Source of the DNA: JBGPTK01 sp963797765
GTDB taxonomy: Bacteria; Acidobacteriota; Terriglobia; Acidiferrales; UBA7541
NCBI GenBank assembly: GCA_963797765.1
Contig: CAWCQU010000003.1
Span: 930,001 to 994,000 of the forward strand
Reading direction: 5' to 3'
Length of the DNA stretch: 64,000 nt
Shown: one piece after another, positions 16,560 to 24,367 of the stretch
How positions within the stretch are numbered: the first letter of the stretch is position 1
Layout of the letters: each line of letters begins with the position of its first letter
Position numbers and translations under genes: made by a program
Notes under the pieces: model-generated
Told to the model about the DNA's origin: nothing
What the model saw: only the letters and a program-made list of their open reading frames with translations
The model's database searches: none

Positions 16560-16612
16560 ATGAGGTGTTATTTCTGTCTGCGTTCTCCGCGTCTCTGCGG
16601 TAAAAGCTCTTG
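16560..16612. repeat. Family E repeat (CTCTGCGCC...CTCTGCGGTAAA)
   Basis: GAGGTG or TTCTCTGCG followed by TCTCTGCGGTAAAAGCT. Other copies are at about 30230-30298 (two facing copies), 32505-32535, 32965-33010, 45935-45968, 48925-48965 and 54575-54610. Found only between genes, often directly after stop codons. Confidence 0.7.
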
Positions 16613-16620
16613 ATTCTTTC

Positions 16621-16851
16621 CTACGTTTGATCTTGCGGAACCGGTGACTGCCGCAAGTAAAGCGCCACACCCAGGATCGCGCTGATCCCAGCGCTGATGC
16701 CGCCGATTTGCATGGTGTGATGGAATCCCGCCTGTAAATTGAAATGGCTCGGATCAATTCCAATCGCGGCAAATCCAGTCACAATTCCGTTAGCCGCACC
16801 GGAAATTCCGGCCGCGGCGATTCCTTTCAGCCAGACTTCGATGGATTTCAT
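16621..16851 (-). CDS. Holin-like small membrane protein
   Basis: 76 residues from the ATG at 16851 (MKSIEVWLKGIAAAG), which has AAGGAA at good spacing; a GTG at 16869 is the alternative. Two hydrophobic segments, GIAAAGISGAANGIVTGFAA and IGGISAGISAILGVALYL, separated by a short loop (DPSHFNLQAGFHH), plus a polar C-terminus: the class II holin layout. It lies between the tailspike and adaptor genes rather than next to the lytic transglycosylase. Function inferred from topology. Confidence 0.65.
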   Translation of the reverse strand: MKSIEVWLKGIAAAGISGAANGIVTGFAAIGIDPSHFNLQAGFHHTMQIGGISAGISAILGVALYLRQSPVPQDQT

Positions 16852-16917
16852 CAGAGTATTCCTTGCCACACACTCCCAAAAGCTGCAGAAGTGCCCGGCT
16901 TCGCTTCCGGCTAGGTC

Positions 16918-17145
16918 TTAATTCGGATTACCCGCGCAGACGTAATTGAATGTAATTGTGGAGGAAGCGCTCAAATTCACGGTCACTGCGGTGGTGGAGG
17001 TCGATACCCACCACGTCGTCGCTCCCGGATTCGAAACGGGCGCCGCCACGCAAACCGGCGCGCTGGTAAACGCTTTGGCGAAAGTCAGACTCGCATTGGT
17101 TGCCGCTGTAATTATGATTTTGCCCGCCAGATCGCTATTCGCGCG
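16918..17145 (-). CDS. Tailspike 1, C-terminal fragment
   Basis: Continues the protein of 17135-19405 after a one-base frame change in a GCGCGCG run: it reads SDLAGKIIITAATNASLTFA, then SAPVCVAAPVSNPG and ends FNYVCAGNPN at TAA 16918. The same C-terminal module closes the other tailspike at 30323-30526 (TPVCVV...VSYVCVGNPN), so it is a shared cap or trimerisation-type domain. Confidence 0.75.
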   Translation of the reverse strand, partial: RANSDLAGKIIITAATNASLTFAKAFTSAPVCVAAPVSNPGATTWWVSTSTTAVTVNLSASSTITFNYVCAGNPN

Positions 17146-19405
17146 CCGGCGCCGTCAAATGTTGTCCCACCAGAAAATCATGGCCGCGCAGCATTGCCAC
17201 GCTTCCCACCGGAGCGGTATCCGGCCAATCCCCCAAATTCAATCCCAGCTCCGCCGCCTCGTTGTCGCTAATTTGTCCGGTGGGAATGTGCAGCAAAATC
17301 GGCGCGTAAAAATCCGCCGTTTGAGTGGTGTTCACGTTGCCAAAGAAGACGGTCTCGCAAGGATTGGTGATACTGGTTGTAACTTTCACCACTCGATAGC
17401 CCCATTCCCACTCGCCGTCTCCTCCGACGAACGTGAATTGAGCCGAACCCGCCGATGCCGCGCCTTGTCCGGAAATGTCCGTGAACGTGGCGCACGATCC
17501 GATGGTGTTTTGCCCAAACGGAGACCCGCCCTGAAAACCATTGGCGGTCACCGAGCGGTACCACGTGCCATAAATCAAGATATCCCCAACCGCATAGGTT
17601 TGATTCAGGTCCGCGAAATAAGCGGTGGCTATGCCGGAACTGGACGTCACGCGGCCGGCATTGTTCGTGCCATCGCGGTCGAACAGCTTCCCGCCGGTGA
17701 TGTTAATGTTTCCCGCGCCGCGCGTCCCCCACGCGCCCGGAAGTTGCGAAGCAATGTTTGCGTAGGGAACCGCGGTGGGCGCGCCCAGGCTGCGCGCGTC
17801 GTCCACCCGCCCGATCACTCGCGCGGGCATTCCCACCTGATTGCCGCTCATGAATCCGGATTGATACATCCGCGTTGGGCTGATCGTGGTACTCGCGAGG
17901 GTTTGTGAGGTGCCTGCCGGAGCAATCATCGGACCGATGATGCCGGTAACGCCAGTCCCATTGGGGACAATCCCGATCGAGCATCCATCGCATTCGACTG
18001 ACCCCGGCGGGCCGTTGCCGTCCACTTCCACCGCATACGCGGTGGCGTTGAGCGGCGAATCCGCCGTACTCACATCGCGCAAATGGCTGAACTGTGTGTT
18101 ACTCGAAGAGGTGAACCAAACGCACGCGGCGCCATACAGAGCCTCGCACGTCATCGTATCCACAAAAATCCCGCCGCCCGAGCTTCCGGCGTACACCTTG
18201 ATTCCGCCAAGCTGCGTATTGAAGTGAAAAAATGAAATCAGATTGGCGCCGGCGTTTCCACGGCCGTCCACCAGCACGCATTGGGCGTTGTCGTTGGTCG
18301 GAGTGTTTTGATCGTCCGTGCCCTGGCATCCCGAGTAGTAGAAATTGATCCAAAGCGCCGAGCTGCTGGTAATGGTAATCGTGGGGCCGTTTCCGATCGA
18401 GTCAGCCACGGCAAAATTGTCGTTAAAGAAACTGATCCCGGCAGTGTTGCAATTGACGGTCGAATTGTCCGAGCAAACGCCCAGCAAAGCCGCCCGTCCC
18501 GGAAAGCCATAGCTCTGGTTTGAAAAATTCATCGCGGACGATGTGGACGAAATCCAAACGCACGGATGGTTCAAGTCCGCCGCCGATCCACAAACAATCG
18601 TGGTTCGTCCCGCGTAGTTGCTGTTGCTGCCGAGCGCCGGGCCCGCTTCCCCAATAAAATTCACCGCGCCGGATTTCGCCTTCCGCCATCCCGCCGGCGG
18701 GCTTCCAAAATTCGGGTCAGTCGAACCCATAATCCAAATTCCCTGCCCCGAAGTGCTGGTGGCCGCCACGCCGTTGGTGTTGTAAATCGTGCCTCCTGTC
18801 AAAGGCAACGCGTCATAACAAGCCATGATCGTCAGCTTGGCCGTCCCCCAGCTCAGCCCATCGTTCAAATCATTTCCCGCCAGGGAAACGTAACAGATCG
18901 CGTCAGCTGTCTGGGGTTTTCCGGCAACGTTGGGCGCAACCAAATTTCCCGTCACGCTCACGCTTCCGCCCACGGTCAGGTTCCCGCTCAGCGCCATCGA
19001 GAGCGCCGAAATCGCCCCCGTGCTCGTCACCGTAGTCACCGTTGGATTCATCGGGTCGTTCGGCAGCATCACGTCGGGAATCACGGTGGTGCTCAGTTGC
19101 GTTCCGGAGATCTGCAGCGTGTATTTTCCCGGCGCGGCATAAAAGTGATAGTTACCAAGTCCGTCCGCCGTGATCGGATTCGCGATCGGCAAGGTCAGCG
19201 CGGAATTCGAGTAAAGGTTCGCCAGCGGCGTACAAGGCTTCGTCGTGGTGTTCGCAGGTTGCGTGCACACTGCCACTGTCGCCCCCGCTACCGGCGTGCC
19301 CCGCGGACTCAACACAATGTCGTCCTTACGCGTCCCCTGCGCGAGCAAGGACGGCGCCCCCGCCACAGCCAGAATCCCCGCCACAATACACGCCGTCATC
19401 GCCAT
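17135..19405 (-). CDS. Tailspike/pectate-lyase-fold phage protein 1 with signal peptide
   Basis: Main part of a protein of about 829 residues. I start at ATG 19405 (MAMTACIVAGILAVAG); the frame is open to 19459, but those 18 codons are a family F repeat. Residues 1-23 are a signal peptide ending SLLAQG, 25-130 a carboxypeptidase-regulatory-like Ig domain (GTPVAGATVAV to ISGTQLSTTVIPD), 150-200 a collagen-like propagating segment, and 200-700 a right-handed beta-helix (ICYVSLAGNDLNDGLSWGTA, WINFYYSGCQG, FVDTMTCEALYG). The fold is that of glycan-binding or depolymerising tailspikes. An N-terminal Sec signal is odd for a virion protein. Continues out of frame in 16918-17145. Confidence 0.8.
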   Translation of the reverse strand: MAMTACIVAGILAVAGAPSLLAQGTRKDDIVLSPRGTPVAGATVAVCTQPANTTTKPCTPLANLYSNSALTLPIANPITADGLGNYHFYAAPGKYTLQISGTQLSTTVIPDVMLPNDPMNPTVTTVTSTGAISALSMALSGNLTVGGSVSVTGNLVAPNVAGKPQTADAICYVSLAGNDLNDGLSWGTAKLTIMACYDALPLTGGTIYNTNGVAATSTSGQGIWIMGSTDPNFGSPPAGWRKAKSGAVNFIGEAGPALGSNSNYAGRTTIVCGSAADLNHPCVWISSTSSAMNFSNQSYGFPGRAALLGVCSDNSTVNCNTAGISFFNDNFAVADSIGNGPTITITSSSALWINFYYSGCQGTDDQNTPTNDNAQCVLVDGRGNAGANLISFFHFNTQLGGIKVYAGSSGGGIFVDTMTCEALYGAACVWFTSSSNTQFSHLRDVSTADSPLNATAYAVEVDGNGPPGSVECDGCSIGIVPNGTGVTGIIGPMIAPAGTSQTLASTTISPTRMYQSGFMSGNQVGMPARVIGRVDDARSLGAPTAVPYANIASQLPGAWGTRGAGNINITGGKLFDRDGTNNAGRVTSSSGIATAYFADLNQTYAVGDILIYGTWYRSVTANGFQGGSPFGQNTIGSCATFTDISGQGAASAGSAQFTFVGGDGEWEWGYRVVKVTTSITNPCETVFFGNVNTTQTADFYAPILLHIPTGQISDNEAAELGLNLGDWPDTAPVGSVAMLRGHDFLVGQHLTAPARE

Positions 19406-19598
19406 CGCGCGACGCCATGTAGCGCCGCCCTTCAGGGCGGCAGCTTTTTTTCTGCGCACATCTCGACCCCGCTCACCGCCACTCGCAAATCAATTCGCAT
19501 AATCATTGCACCACCCTGAAAAATTTAATTAAATATGATCTTTGTAGGGGCCGGCTTTACGTTTACCCTGAGCCTCGAAGGGCCGCGCCCTCTGGCAC
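19406..19598. repeat. Family F and partial family B repeats before tailspike 1
   Basis: A copy of the GCCGCCCTTCAGGGCGGC palindrome at 19423-19440 lies in the open frame just upstream of the chosen tailspike start, and a shortened GTAGGGGCCGGCTT repeat is at 19544-19557. No gene seen. Confidence 0.6.
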
Positions 19599-20246
19599 TT
19601 ACTTCTCCCGCGCCCTCGCCGCCTCCGAGCTCCTCTTCACCAGCGTCACTCCATGTTCCGCAGCCTTCGCCGCATCCAAAATCGCGCTGCAGTGCCGGCA
19701 GACAGCCACTCCCGGCTTCACTTTCTCTCCGCACACCGGGCAATCCAGCATCTTGGTTGGAACATACGCCCATTCGCGCTCGCTTCCCAGCACCAGCGCC
19801 GCTCGCCGGTGCATATCGGAAATTTCGCGATAGCTGTGGCCGCGCGCCCACATTTGATCGCCTTCCACCACCAGACGCTGGTACCAATCATCGCGTTTCG
19901 CCCCCGCAACAGCGAGTTCCTCTTCCGAAGGCCGCGCTCCCGCGCACACAAACACGCCGTGGTCATCCAAGTCCTGCACCAGGTCCTCGGCGATTTCCCG
20001 CGCGCCAATCGTGAACGGGAATCGCCGGTTGTCACCCAGGTCCAGAGCGTCGCCGCGCGCCGTCACAATCAGCAGCGCGCAGCTTTCCCCTTTCGCCCGA
20101 GCCGGAATGTGAAACACTCCATAAGTCCTCGACACATACCAATCCTGATCGCTCAGCGACGCAATCGTCACTGTCGCTTCCCGCGACACATCCCCTTGTG
20201 GCAACCGGATCTCCCTCGATTTCGCCGATCCCCAAACTGAATTCAC
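19599..20246 (-). CDS. Phage protein with C-terminal zinc ribbon
   Basis: 215 residues. The N-terminal domain is beta-rich (EIRLPQGDVSREATVTIASL, QDWYVSRTYGVFHIPA), the centre is acidic and helical (AREIAEDLVQDLDDHGVFVC), and residues 175-195 form a zinc ribbon CPVC followed by CRHC. The last 25 residues are Ala/Lys-rich. It lies between the capsid region and tailspike 1. Unknown phage family; the zinc ribbon suggests a nucleic-acid or assembly-factor role. Confidence 0.7.
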   Translation of the reverse strand: MNSVWGSAKSREIRLPQGDVSREATVTIASLSDQDWYVSRTYGVFHIPARAKGESCALLIVTARGDALDLGDNRRFPFTIGAREIAEDLVQDLDDHGVFVCAGARPSEEELAVAGAKRDDWYQRLVVEGDQMWARGHSYREISDMHRRAALVLGSEREWAYVPTKMLDCPVCGEKVKPGVAVCRHCSAILDAAKAAEHGVTLVKRSSEAARAREK

Positions 20247-20279
20247 TGTGTTCTCCTCATGGTGAGCATCATCTGCTCT

Positions 20280-20355
20280 AGTAGCGCAGCCACTCCTGGC
20301 TGCGTGGGCTTTTTCGCGATGAACAAATGCACACAGCCAGGAGTGGCTGTGCTAC
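20280..20355. repeat. Family C inverted repeat pair (TAGCACAGCCACTCCTGGCT)
   Basis: Two copies of a palindromic element in opposite orientation 27 bp apart, in the gap between phage genes. Other copies: 27688-27711, 38167-38354 (four copies), 42000-42023 (directly after a stop codon), about 44212-44240 and 49702-49778 (facing pair). Confidence 0.8.
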
Positions 20356-20936
20356 ACAAACACGGCGCCGTGAAACGCTGGCCCGGCTTCCGCGAACAAA
20401 TCATCCGCGGCGGAGTCCCACACGCGTTCGACTTTTTGCTCCCGCCGGTCCAGTGCGCTTCGCGTCACTCGCGGCGATAGCCTGCGCGTCCACTCGATCG
20501 CTCGCACCACCGAATCACAAACGCACGCCGTCAACGGCAGAAATTCCCCGCCCTGCCCCTGCACCGTAAAACAATGCTCGTATTCCCCTCGCGAAGGATA
20601 AGGCCCCAGCGCCGGGACCAAAATTCCATCTTCCTTTTCCATCGTCTGCTCGTACCACTGCGTGCGATCCCCAAACGCTTCCGGAGGAAGCCACCGCTCA
20701 ATATGCCAGCGATCGTGCGGAATATATTTCGGCTCTTGCCGCAGTTCCACGCGCTCGCGAATCACGTTTCCGCTCGCATCACGATCAACCCACCTTCCGC
20801 CAATCCAGGCCAGCCGCGACCATCCCCAAACCACCCGGTAATTCGCCTCTCCAAATCGGTTAAACCCGCCCGCGCGCACCACCCGCTCCCGAATTTCCCC
20901 TGGCGCTTCCTTCGCCTCCCGAATCACCTGAATCAT
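20352..20936 (-). CDS. Phage protein of unknown function downstream of capsid
   Basis: 194 residues from the ATG at 20936 (MIQVIREAKEAPGEIRERVV); the frame is open to 20999. Trp/Arg-rich mixed alpha/beta: YRVVWGWSRLAWIGGRWVDR, then PHDRWHIERWLPPEAFG, and a C-terminal helix-rich part (VCDSVVRAIEWTRRLSPRV). The segment KYIPHDRWHIERW recalls proteins placed just after capsid genes in related prophages. Its stop lies inside the neighbouring family C repeat pair. No family recognised. Confidence 0.7.
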   Translation of the reverse strand: MIQVIREAKEAPGEIRERVVRAGGFNRFGEANYRVVWGWSRLAWIGGRWVDRDASGNVIRERVELRQEPKYIPHDRWHIERWLPPEAFGDRTQWYEQTMEKEDGILVPALGPYPSRGEYEHCFTVQGQGGEFLPLTACVCDSVVRAIEWTRRLSPRVTRSALDRREQKVERVWDSAADDLFAEAGPAFHGAVFV

Positions 20937-21113
20937 GAATGTACTTTCCTTATTCAGCTTCACGTCAACGCGATTTCTTCCGCAGAGAATGTCCTGCATT
21001 CGCAGTCATCCTGAGCAAGCGCCGTTTGCGCCGCGAAGGATCCAGCGCAAGCCGAGCCGTCGTGCGATAATTGAATTGCTTCGCAGACGTGTCCAATCTG
21101 TTTGAAATGTTAA

Positions 21114-21135
21114 GGGGCGGCAAACTCGCCGCCCC
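21114..21135 (+). terminator. Strong hairpin after the capsid gene
   Basis: Arms GGGGCGGC and GCCGCCCC with loop AAACTC, followed on the plus strand by TTTTGTTTT. It lies 75 bp past the stop of the capsid gene, which is on the minus strand; in that direction the tail is only TTAACATTT. So it may act as a weak attenuator for the phage operon or a plus-strand terminator. Confidence 0.55.
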
Positions 21136-21163
21136 TTTTGTTTTAGTCTGTGGTTTTGGGTTT

Positions 21164-21187
21164 GTAGGGGCGCTGCTTGCTGCGCCC
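21164..21187. repeat. Family A repeat (GGGGCGCTGCTTGCTGCGCC)
   Basis: Imperfect palindrome with arms GGGCGC(AG/TG)C. Copies in this window: 21164-21187, 23487-23510, 24336-24359, 29360-29383, 41185-41208, 42073-42096, 42231-42254 (reverse), 50738-50761 (reverse), 50874-50897, with a truncated one near 56127-56145. Copies at 23487, 29360, 50738 and 50874 are inside genes and in frame. Confidence 0.85.
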
Positions 21188-21209
21188 TCTTGGTTGGATT
21201 CGACTACTT

Positions 21210-22460
21210 CTAATACCCGCTCGGAATCGCCAAATTATCAATGAACGATCCCGACCGCGGCGCCTCGTTCCACACCTGCATCCCCACGACGAAATAGAAA
21301 ATATACGCCGCCGCGAGTCCGCCACTCGCGCCATAAATCGGAAACACGGTTTGTCCGCCGACATCGTAAAAATCGATGTCCTGCATCACCGCGCGTCCCC
21401 AGTGCGAAAGGTCCAGAAAATCCACTCGCGCCTGGTTGGCGTTAATCGACGACTTGATCGGCACTCCCGCCATAGTTTTCTGCCCAGTGAAGAGCAGGTC
21501 GAGATCGCTCGCGCGCCCGCCCGCTCCTTCCTTGATGATTTGGGAAATGGTGACGCCGAGTTGCTCCCACGCGTGCTCCTGTTCGAGCGACGTGTAAGCG
21601 ATCAGCTTGCCCACTTGCCCCGAACCGAGAGCCTTGCGAACTTTGTTGATGGCCAACCGCACCGCGCCGGGAGTAAGCGCCGAATTATTTCCATTCACGC
21701 GCGGCGTCGCCAGTTCGACAGGGTACGTCGCGCGGTTGAGGTTCATCCACGTTCCGGTTGTCGCGTTGGACTGATGGTACAAAATTCCGAACAGCGATTG
21801 CGGCTGCGCTCCGGTCAATCCGTCGTGCACAATCACGTCGCTGGCAGTCGTGCCGGCAGGCACCGAGTCAACCGTGATGGTGGAAGCGAACGGATCGACG
21901 TTGGTCACGTTGGCGCTGCCGCGATTCGTGGTCAGCGTCGAATCGTACACCTGAATCGTTTGATTGAAATAGACCAGCATCGCGCCGGGCGGCTTCGCCA
22001 TCGTGAAAGTACTGCTGGCGATCGAGCTGATCGTTCCCAGCACGCCATTGCCGTTGGTCTGCATCAGTTTGTCGAGGAACGCACGGAACTGCGCCATGGC
22101 GTTTTTCACTTCGCGCTTGGCCGCGTTCTCGATCGCTTTTTCCGGTGCGTTCGACGCGTATTCCACCAGCTTGGTAATTTCCACCGCGTGCCGGAAGAAA
22201 ATCGGAGACACCTGCGCCACGTCGTAAACCGTACCCGAGCCGCGCCCCAAATCTCCGCCATCCAGATTCGCAAGCCCCGCTTTTCCGCCGGGACGAATCT
22301 GCAACGGCAGCCGCATGTTCCGCGAGCTTACTTTTTCGACGTCCCCGCGCTGCTGGATCATCGTCAGCAGTATGTCGTCCCGCTCGTAAAGCAGCGGAAG
22401 CTTGTCGCGCACCTTCTCGAGTTGCAACGCAACCGACTGAGAATTTTGCATCTGAGCCAT
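21210..22460 (-). CDS. Major capsid protein (HK97-fold)
   Basis: 416 residues, the usual size. N-terminal helical arm (SVALQLEKVRDKLPLLYERD), an E-loop-like segment (SSRNMRLPLQIRPGGKAGLANLDGG), a spine helix (RHAVEITKLVEYASNAPEKAIENAAKREV), P-domain and A-domain strings (GTGAQPQSLFGILYH, LIAYTSLEQEHAWEQLG) and a C-terminal beta strand set (GGQTVFPIYGASGGLAAAYI). The preceding gene encodes the scaffold and the gene before that the portal, the standard order. It would build the icosahedral head. Frame intact, start conventional. Confidence 0.88.
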   Translation of the reverse strand: MAQMQNSQSVALQLEKVRDKLPLLYERDDILLTMIQQRGDVEKVSSRNMRLPLQIRPGGKAGLANLDGGDLGRGSGTVYDVAQVSPIFFRHAVEITKLVEYASNAPEKAIENAAKREVKNAMAQFRAFLDKLMQTNGNGVLGTISSIASSTFTMAKPPGAMLVYFNQTIQVYDSTLTTNRGSANVTNVDPFASTITVDSVPAGTTASDVIVHDGLTGAQPQSLFGILYHQSNATTGTWMNLNRATYPVELATPRVNGNNSALTPGAVRLAINKVRKALGSGQVGKLIAYTSLEQEHAWEQLGVTISQIIKEGAGGRASDLDLLFTGQKTMAGVPIKSSINANQARVDFLDLSHWGRAVMQDIDFYDVGGQTVFPIYGASGGLAAAYIFYFVVGMQVWNEAPRSGSFIDNLAIPSGY

Positions 22461-22564
22461 GATTTCACTTCCCCCTTAGGCAAGCCCGCAACGCGATCGG
22501 CGCGGCAGGCGAATTGTTTTTGATGTCCTCCTCGGACGGTCCGAAAAAATTCGACCTAGCAAAT

Positions 22565-22590
22565 GTAGGGGCCGGCTTCAGCCGCGCCCG
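22565..22590. repeat. Family B repeat (GTAGGGGCCGGCTTCAGCCG)
   Basis: Palindromic core GGCCGGCTTCAGCCG followed by CGCCC. Other copies: 19544-19557 (short), 22893-22917 (reverse), 27181-27198 (short), 29727-29752, 56697-56721 (reverse, directly after a stop codon). It shares its first seven bases, GTAGGGG, with family A. Confidence 0.75.
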
Positions 22591-22760
22591 CTTTCGAAAC
22601 TTGACGTCGCAACACGCCCTCACTTGTGCCCTGTAAAAGAGGTCAGGATTTTCAGTTTGTACCGTGGAACTCCTCGGCGGCCCGTGCTCTTGATCGGATC
22701 TGGGTGACCCTTGAGTACTCTTGCAGAGGAAATCTAGACGCTATTTCATAAATGGTTTTT

Positions 22761-22823
22761 AGGGGGTCGGAGCTTCAGCTCCGACATCAAATTGCGTTGA
22801 AAAGTTGGGCTTTAGCCCCTGAA
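22761..22823. repeat. Composite palindromic repeat, copy 2 (inverted)
   Basis: GGGGTCGGAGCTTCAGCTCC followed after about 25 nt by GGGCTTTAGCCCCTGAAG: the same two palindromes as 6451-6516, in reverse order and orientation. Confidence 0.7.
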
Positions 22824-22929
22824 GCGGGGCTGAGAAACCTGCCGGACCATTGTGACATGGGCTTTACTTAAACTTAGCGGGAACGAATGGCGGGCGCGGC
22901 TGAAGCCGGCCCCTACATTCAACCCGCGT

Positions 22930-23937
22930 TCACAAATTCAAAATGTCCCCGTCGCTCAGCTTTCCGTAATCCACGTCGCTCGGCGTCAGCGGCCGGCGAA
23001 TTCCCGCGCCTAGCCCGCCACTTCCCGTAATGTCCACGCGCCCCGCCGCCGAGCGCTGCCGCGAGATTTTTTCCTGGTTCGCGGCCAGCACTCCGCTGGT
23101 CCATTCGCCAATCACTTTTTTCGCCACGCCCGGCAACGCCTGTTTCGCGCGAGCCAGCACCATTCCCACAATCGCCGCCTGGTGATCCTGATCCATCGCG
23201 CCCGACCGAAATGCTTGCCGCACCTGCTGCGCCAGCGCCCGATTTCCGCGCAGGCTCGCATCCAGCTCGCGATAAATTTCCCCGATCACCCGCTTCTGCG
23301 CGCCCGCCGCCACGCCTTCCGGCAGCAGTCGCTGCACCTGCGTCTGGATCGCATCGACTACGCCTTCCACCACCACAGCGTTCGTCTCCTGATAAAACGA
23401 AGCAAATTGCCCCTGCGCACCCGCGTCCCCAGCCGCTGAATCGCCAGCCCTGTCATTCTGAGCGGAGATCGTTGAAGTCTCCGTTTGTAGGGGCGCTGCT
23501 TGCTGCGCCCGCTCGGCCACCCGCGCATCCGCCGAAGGAGACCCTGTGACTCCCAAGTTTGCACCGTTTCCGTTAGCAGTACGCGCCGACCGTTCTCCAT
23601 TCAACCTTCCGTCACCCGTCGCCAGTACATCCTCCATCGCCCGCGCCAAACTCCGAAACGCCGCCGGGTTCATCCGGTAAATCGCCGCCGCCATCTCCGC
23701 ATGCGATTCCGGTTGCCCGGAAAAAAACCATCTGTCTAGCTGCGCCAAATCCGCCACCTGCGCGCTAGCCGCCCGAGCATCCTCCACCGAAGGAAACAAT
23801 TTCGCTACTTCCCGCGCCGTCTCCACCGTAGGAAACACTTCCCGATAAGCCTTCTCCGCGCGCCATGTCTGCCGCAACGCCGGATTCGCCGCGAAAACTT
23901 CCTGCAGTTCCGTAGGCTCCGCAATTTCCGTCAGCAT
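22930..23937 (-). CDS. Phage scaffold-like protein, main fragment
   Basis: 335 residues, helical and Ala/Glu/Arg-rich, directly upstream of the capsid gene as expected for a scaffold that guides head assembly. N-terminal half: LTEIAEPTELQEVFAANPAL and YRMNPAAFRSLARAMEDVL. C-terminal half: long helices (ALAQQVRQAFRSGAMDQDHQ) and an end DVDYGKLSDGDILNL. A family A repeat is in frame in the middle (AQQAAPLQTET), replacing normally variable linker. The true N-terminus lies upstream at 24166 in another frame. Confidence 0.75.
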   Translation of the reverse strand: MLTEIAEPTELQEVFAANPALRQTWRAEKAYREVFPTVETAREVAKLFPSVEDARAASAQVADLAQLDRWFFSGQPESHAEMAAAIYRMNPAAFRSLARAMEDVLATGDGRLNGERSARTANGNGANLGVTGSPSADARVAERAQQAAPLQTETSTISAQNDRAGDSAAGDAGAQGQFASFYQETNAVVVEGVVDAIQTQVQRLLPEGVAAGAQKRVIGEIYRELDASLRGNRALAQQVRQAFRSGAMDQDHQAAIVGMVLARAKQALPGVAKKVIGEWTSGVLAANQEKISRQRSAAGRVDITGSGGLGAGIRRPLTPSDVDYGKLSDGDILNL

Positions 23938-23980
23938 CTCCTGCAGCTCCGCCGTTGCAGATTGTTGCGCCGCCTGCCCT

Positions 23981-24166
23981 TCACCAGCATCCGTTCCCCG
24001 TTTCCTCGCCGTCCGCCACCGATCCCCGTGGCTTCACGGAAAAATCCAGCCCCAAAATCTCGTCATCGCTAAGCACGCGAGCAGGCGGCACCAGCAGCCA
24101 GCCGCGGCCTGCTGTTCCTTGCGTCCCCGCCTGTCCGGCCACACCACTTCCCAAACCTGTCTGCAT
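23981..24166 (-). CDS. Phage scaffold-like protein, N-terminal fragment
   Basis: Begins MQTGLGSGVAGQAGTQGTAG and runs LSDDEILGLDFSVKPRGSVA to EETG, then stops. In the next frame the text continues GTDAGEGQAAQQSATAELQE directly into MLTEIAEP of the main fragment. The break is in a GGGG run near 24000. The motif LSDDEILGLD here resembles the C-terminal LSDGDILNL, a possible paired binding motif. Confidence 0.65.
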   Translation of the reverse strand: MQTGLGSGVAGQAGTQGTAGRGWLLVPPARVLSDDEILGLDFSVKPRGSVADGEETGNGCW

Positions 24167-24367
24167 ATTTTTATCCTTTCAGTTTTTCTTGCGATCTCGA
24201 TCGGAAGTGAGGCTAGAAAATGAAAAACTCCCAGGGTGCCCCATCCTTCCCAGAATCATCGGGAAGGGTGGGGTTCTTCGCATTTGATTTTCCGTGTCGC
24301 ATCCTACAAATTTCCCCATAGCGCATTTCTGTTTCGTAGGGGCGCTGCTTGCTGCGCCCGGTTTTTT

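Larger units (their letters stand above)
22461..22929. other. Repeat-filled gap between scaffold and capsid genes
   Basis: 469 bp without a gene. It carries family B repeats (GTAGGGGCCGGCTTCAGCC) at 22565-22590 and, reversed, at 22893-22917, and the composite repeat at 22761-22823 that mirrors 6451-6516. Between 22620 and 22740 is unique sequence of no evident function. Confidence 0.6.

Noticed and set aside
21177..22523. 448-codon open frame on the plus strand
   Set aside because: It lies opposite the capsid gene; composition is Arg/His-rich and it has no domain or RBS. Typical shadow of GC-rich coding DNA.
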